DNA from: Clostridia bacterium | GTDB taxonomy: Bacteria > Bacillota_A > Clostridia > Oscillospirales > CAG-272 | Direction: 5' to 3' | Assembly: GCA_017454075.1 (NCBI GenBank) | Contig: JAFTDQ010000128.1 | Location: 1-25,742 of the forward strand | Length of the DNA stretch: 25,742 nt | Shown: one piece after another, positions 24,436-25,742 of the stretch | Layout: the number at the start of each line of letters is the position of its first letter | How positions within the stretch are numbered: the first letter of the stretch is position 1 | Made by a program: the position numbers and the translations under genes | Notes under the pieces: generated by a model | Databases searched by the model: none | What the model was told of the DNA's origin: nothing | The model's input: the letters and a program-made list of their open reading frames with translations, nothing else

Positions 24436-25742
24436 AGCGACCTCTCTGTTCTATCGTGATTTTCTGTACTCTGTACCGCTCTCCGTAAAATTCGGGACAG
24501 TACTCTATCGAAGCGGTACTTCCGGTAAAGAGCGACGAAAGCTCGTCATCCGTAAATGCCCTGGCGTACTTTTTCACGCCGTCCGAGATGATTTCCGTCG
24601 TGTAGCTCAGATATTCGAGCTCAAAGGAGCTCCCGTCCCCGAACGTTATGATTCCGTTCGGCGTGTCGGGGTACGAAAAATCCGGCGGCGTATATGACGT
24701 TATTACGCCCGTTTTACGCCCGTACGCCGAATCGGCGCGAACGACCGTGCCGTCCTGAGATAAAGTCAGGACGACGAAGTCTCCCGGCTCGGGCTTTTTC
24801 GGCTCTGTGACGTCCGAGCCGTCCGCTCTTCTTGAAAAGACGCAGGATTCCGAAAACGAGAGCTGAAGCTTCGGGCTGTATTCCGCAGCCCGAAGATCCC
24901 GGGTCATTACAGTGACCGAGGTCCCCCCCGAAACGAGGGCCCTGCCTGTTATTGTCCCCGGCGTTTCGAATGAGGCGGCGGAGCCGTATTTCACCGTCAC
25001 GGTGAACCTCACTGCCCCGTCCTTTGACGCGATTGTGCCGGATTCCGATTTTTTAAGAGCGTATTCGTTGAACGACGTTTCGTTCAGATCGTAGTTTCCG
25101 TCGGAAAGACCCCCGACGGTAAGCGTCATTTCCCTGCTCGCCGAAGAAGACGAGGCAAATCCCGTAAAGAACGAGAAGGAAGCCGACGTTTTATCTTTTG
25201 AAAGTACGGTCACGCTTAAAGGGTTTGTCCCGCCCGTCTCGGCGTAAATATCAAGTCCGCCGAGAAAACCGTTCTTTTTAACGGTAAACGTTGCCGGAAG
25301 CGTTTCCGACAGCCGCTGACTGAGATACCCGTATGCCGTAACGAAGCAGCCCTGCCCTATCAGGCTCCGCCCGACCGAATACGTATCGTCATTTATCCCG
25401 CGCTTGTCCCGGTACCGCGAAAGCATGTTGCGAGCAAGCGCTTCGCGCTCCGTATTCAGAGCGAGCGCGCGGGCCTGCGCTCTTGTGAGCGAGACTCCGT
25501 TAAGCTGACCGGAATGGACGCCGAACGTATCGTAAACCGCGACCGCCCTGACCGTCGCGTTTCCCGTCAGCTCGATCCTTATCTCGCAGGACGTCTTTCC
25601 CTTCGTTACGTCTCTGACGTCATAATCATTGCTGACAAACCTGTTGACGTAATTGGTCTGCTCGCCCGTCCCGGGCTCTCCGAGCGTCGCGCCGTCGGCG
25701 CAGATCCTGACTCCGCCGCCGGAGCGCATGCTTTCGATATGG
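24428..25742 (-). CDS. partial tandem paralogue of the 1122-residue surface protein
   Basis: The C-terminal 437 or so residues of a protein whose start lies beyond the right edge. The frame is open to the last base, reading HIES before the first internal Met at 25729. It aligns throughout with the end of the neighbouring 1122-residue protein. Shared landmarks are SFFTGF/SVFSTY beta segments, NEYALKKSESG versus NEYSLNKSPDG, SRRADGSDVTEPKKPEPGDF versus KRRADGSDETANQGPVAGDY, YGRKTGVITSYTPPD versus YGVKTGVIRSFTPPD, PNGIITFGDGSSFELEY, YTTEI, and EYCPEFYGERYRV. The two genes are therefore a tandem duplication, now clearly diverged. The stop overlaps the next gene's TTG start by 8 bases. Confidence 0.8.
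   Translation of the reverse strand, partial: HIESMRSGGGVRICADGATLGEPGTGEQTNYVNRFVSNDYDVRDVTKGKTSCEIRIELTGNATVRAVAVYDTFGVHSGQLNGVSLTRAQARALALNTEREALARNMLSRYRDKRGINDDTYSVGRSLIGQGCFVTAYGYLSQRLSETLPATFTVKKNGFLGGLDIYAETGGTNPLSVTVLSKDKTSASFSFFTGFASSSSASREMTLTVGGLSDGNYDLNETSFNEYALKKSESGTIASKDGAVRFTVTVKYGSAASFETPGTITGRALVSGGTSVTVMTRDLRAAEYSPKLQLSFSESCVFSRRADGSDVTEPKKPEPGDFVVLTLSQDGTVVRADSAYGRKTGVITSYTPPDFSYPDTPNGIITFGDGSSFELEYLSYTTEIISDGVKKYARAFTDDELSSLFTGSTASIEYCPEFYGERYRVQKITIEQRGRFG
24441..24446 (-). promoter_or_regulatory. ribosome-binding site supporting a TTG start
   Basis: GAGAGG on the leftward strand, 5 bases before the TTG at 24433-24435. The TTG is followed at once by a basic, membrane-anchor N-terminus, as expected for this protein. 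Confidence 0.6.

Overview
The window is GC-rich bacterial DNA, most likely from a Gram-positive, Clostridia-like (Bacillota) organism. The evidence is near-consensus housekeeping promoters (TTGACA-17-TATAAT) with purine-rich ribosome sites, an LtaS-type lipoteichoic acid synthase, the MoxR/DUF58/transglutaminase cluster, a DUF4234 protein, and dispersed hairpin repeats of a style common in gut Clostridia. Many genes are coupled by 4-base ATGA/TTGA overlaps. The species cannot be named from the sequence.

Layout. (1) 1-434 has no gene: the end of an unidentified rightward transcript, two tandem rightward terminators and a repeat-rich hairpin block. (2) 435-4033, leftward operon tsaE-tsaB-rpiB-flavin reductase-asnS (tRNA t6A modification, pentose phosphate isomerisation, tRNA charging). 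Its promoter lies inside the terminator of the next operon. (3) 4147-9165, leftward operon moxR-DUF58-transglutaminase membrane protein, an envelope-associated cluster, with a perfect consensus promoter at 9273-9301. (4) 9401-17597, rightward operon from a second perfect promoter: tig, a GDSL/SGNH hydrolase, clpP, clpX, an LtaS-like synthase, a geranylgeranyl-reductase-like FAD enzyme and a CPBP membrane protease. It ends at a strong terminator. (5) 17610-17980, no gene: a palindromic block of small GC hairpins punctuated by GTGAAATC/GATTTCAC words, inside imperfect terminal inverted repeats. (6) 17992-19560, leftward: a DUF4234 membrane protein and an AT-richer lipoprotein gene, each with its own promoter. 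The lipoprotein unit is bounded by two nearly identical 30-base terminator hairpins. (7) 19572-25742, leftward cell-surface operon: a C-terminally anchored beta-rich protein, a 1122-residue anchored protein with a probable alpha/beta-barrel region, and the C-terminal part of a tandem paralogue that runs off the window.

The core (tsa, rpiB, asnS, tig, clpPX) is ordinary housekeeping. The least explained parts are the surface-protein operon at the right end, the envelope genes attached to the clp operon, the hairpin-cluster element, and the repeat-bounded lipoprotein cassette. I see no CRISPR array, recognisable transposase, tRNA or rRNA.
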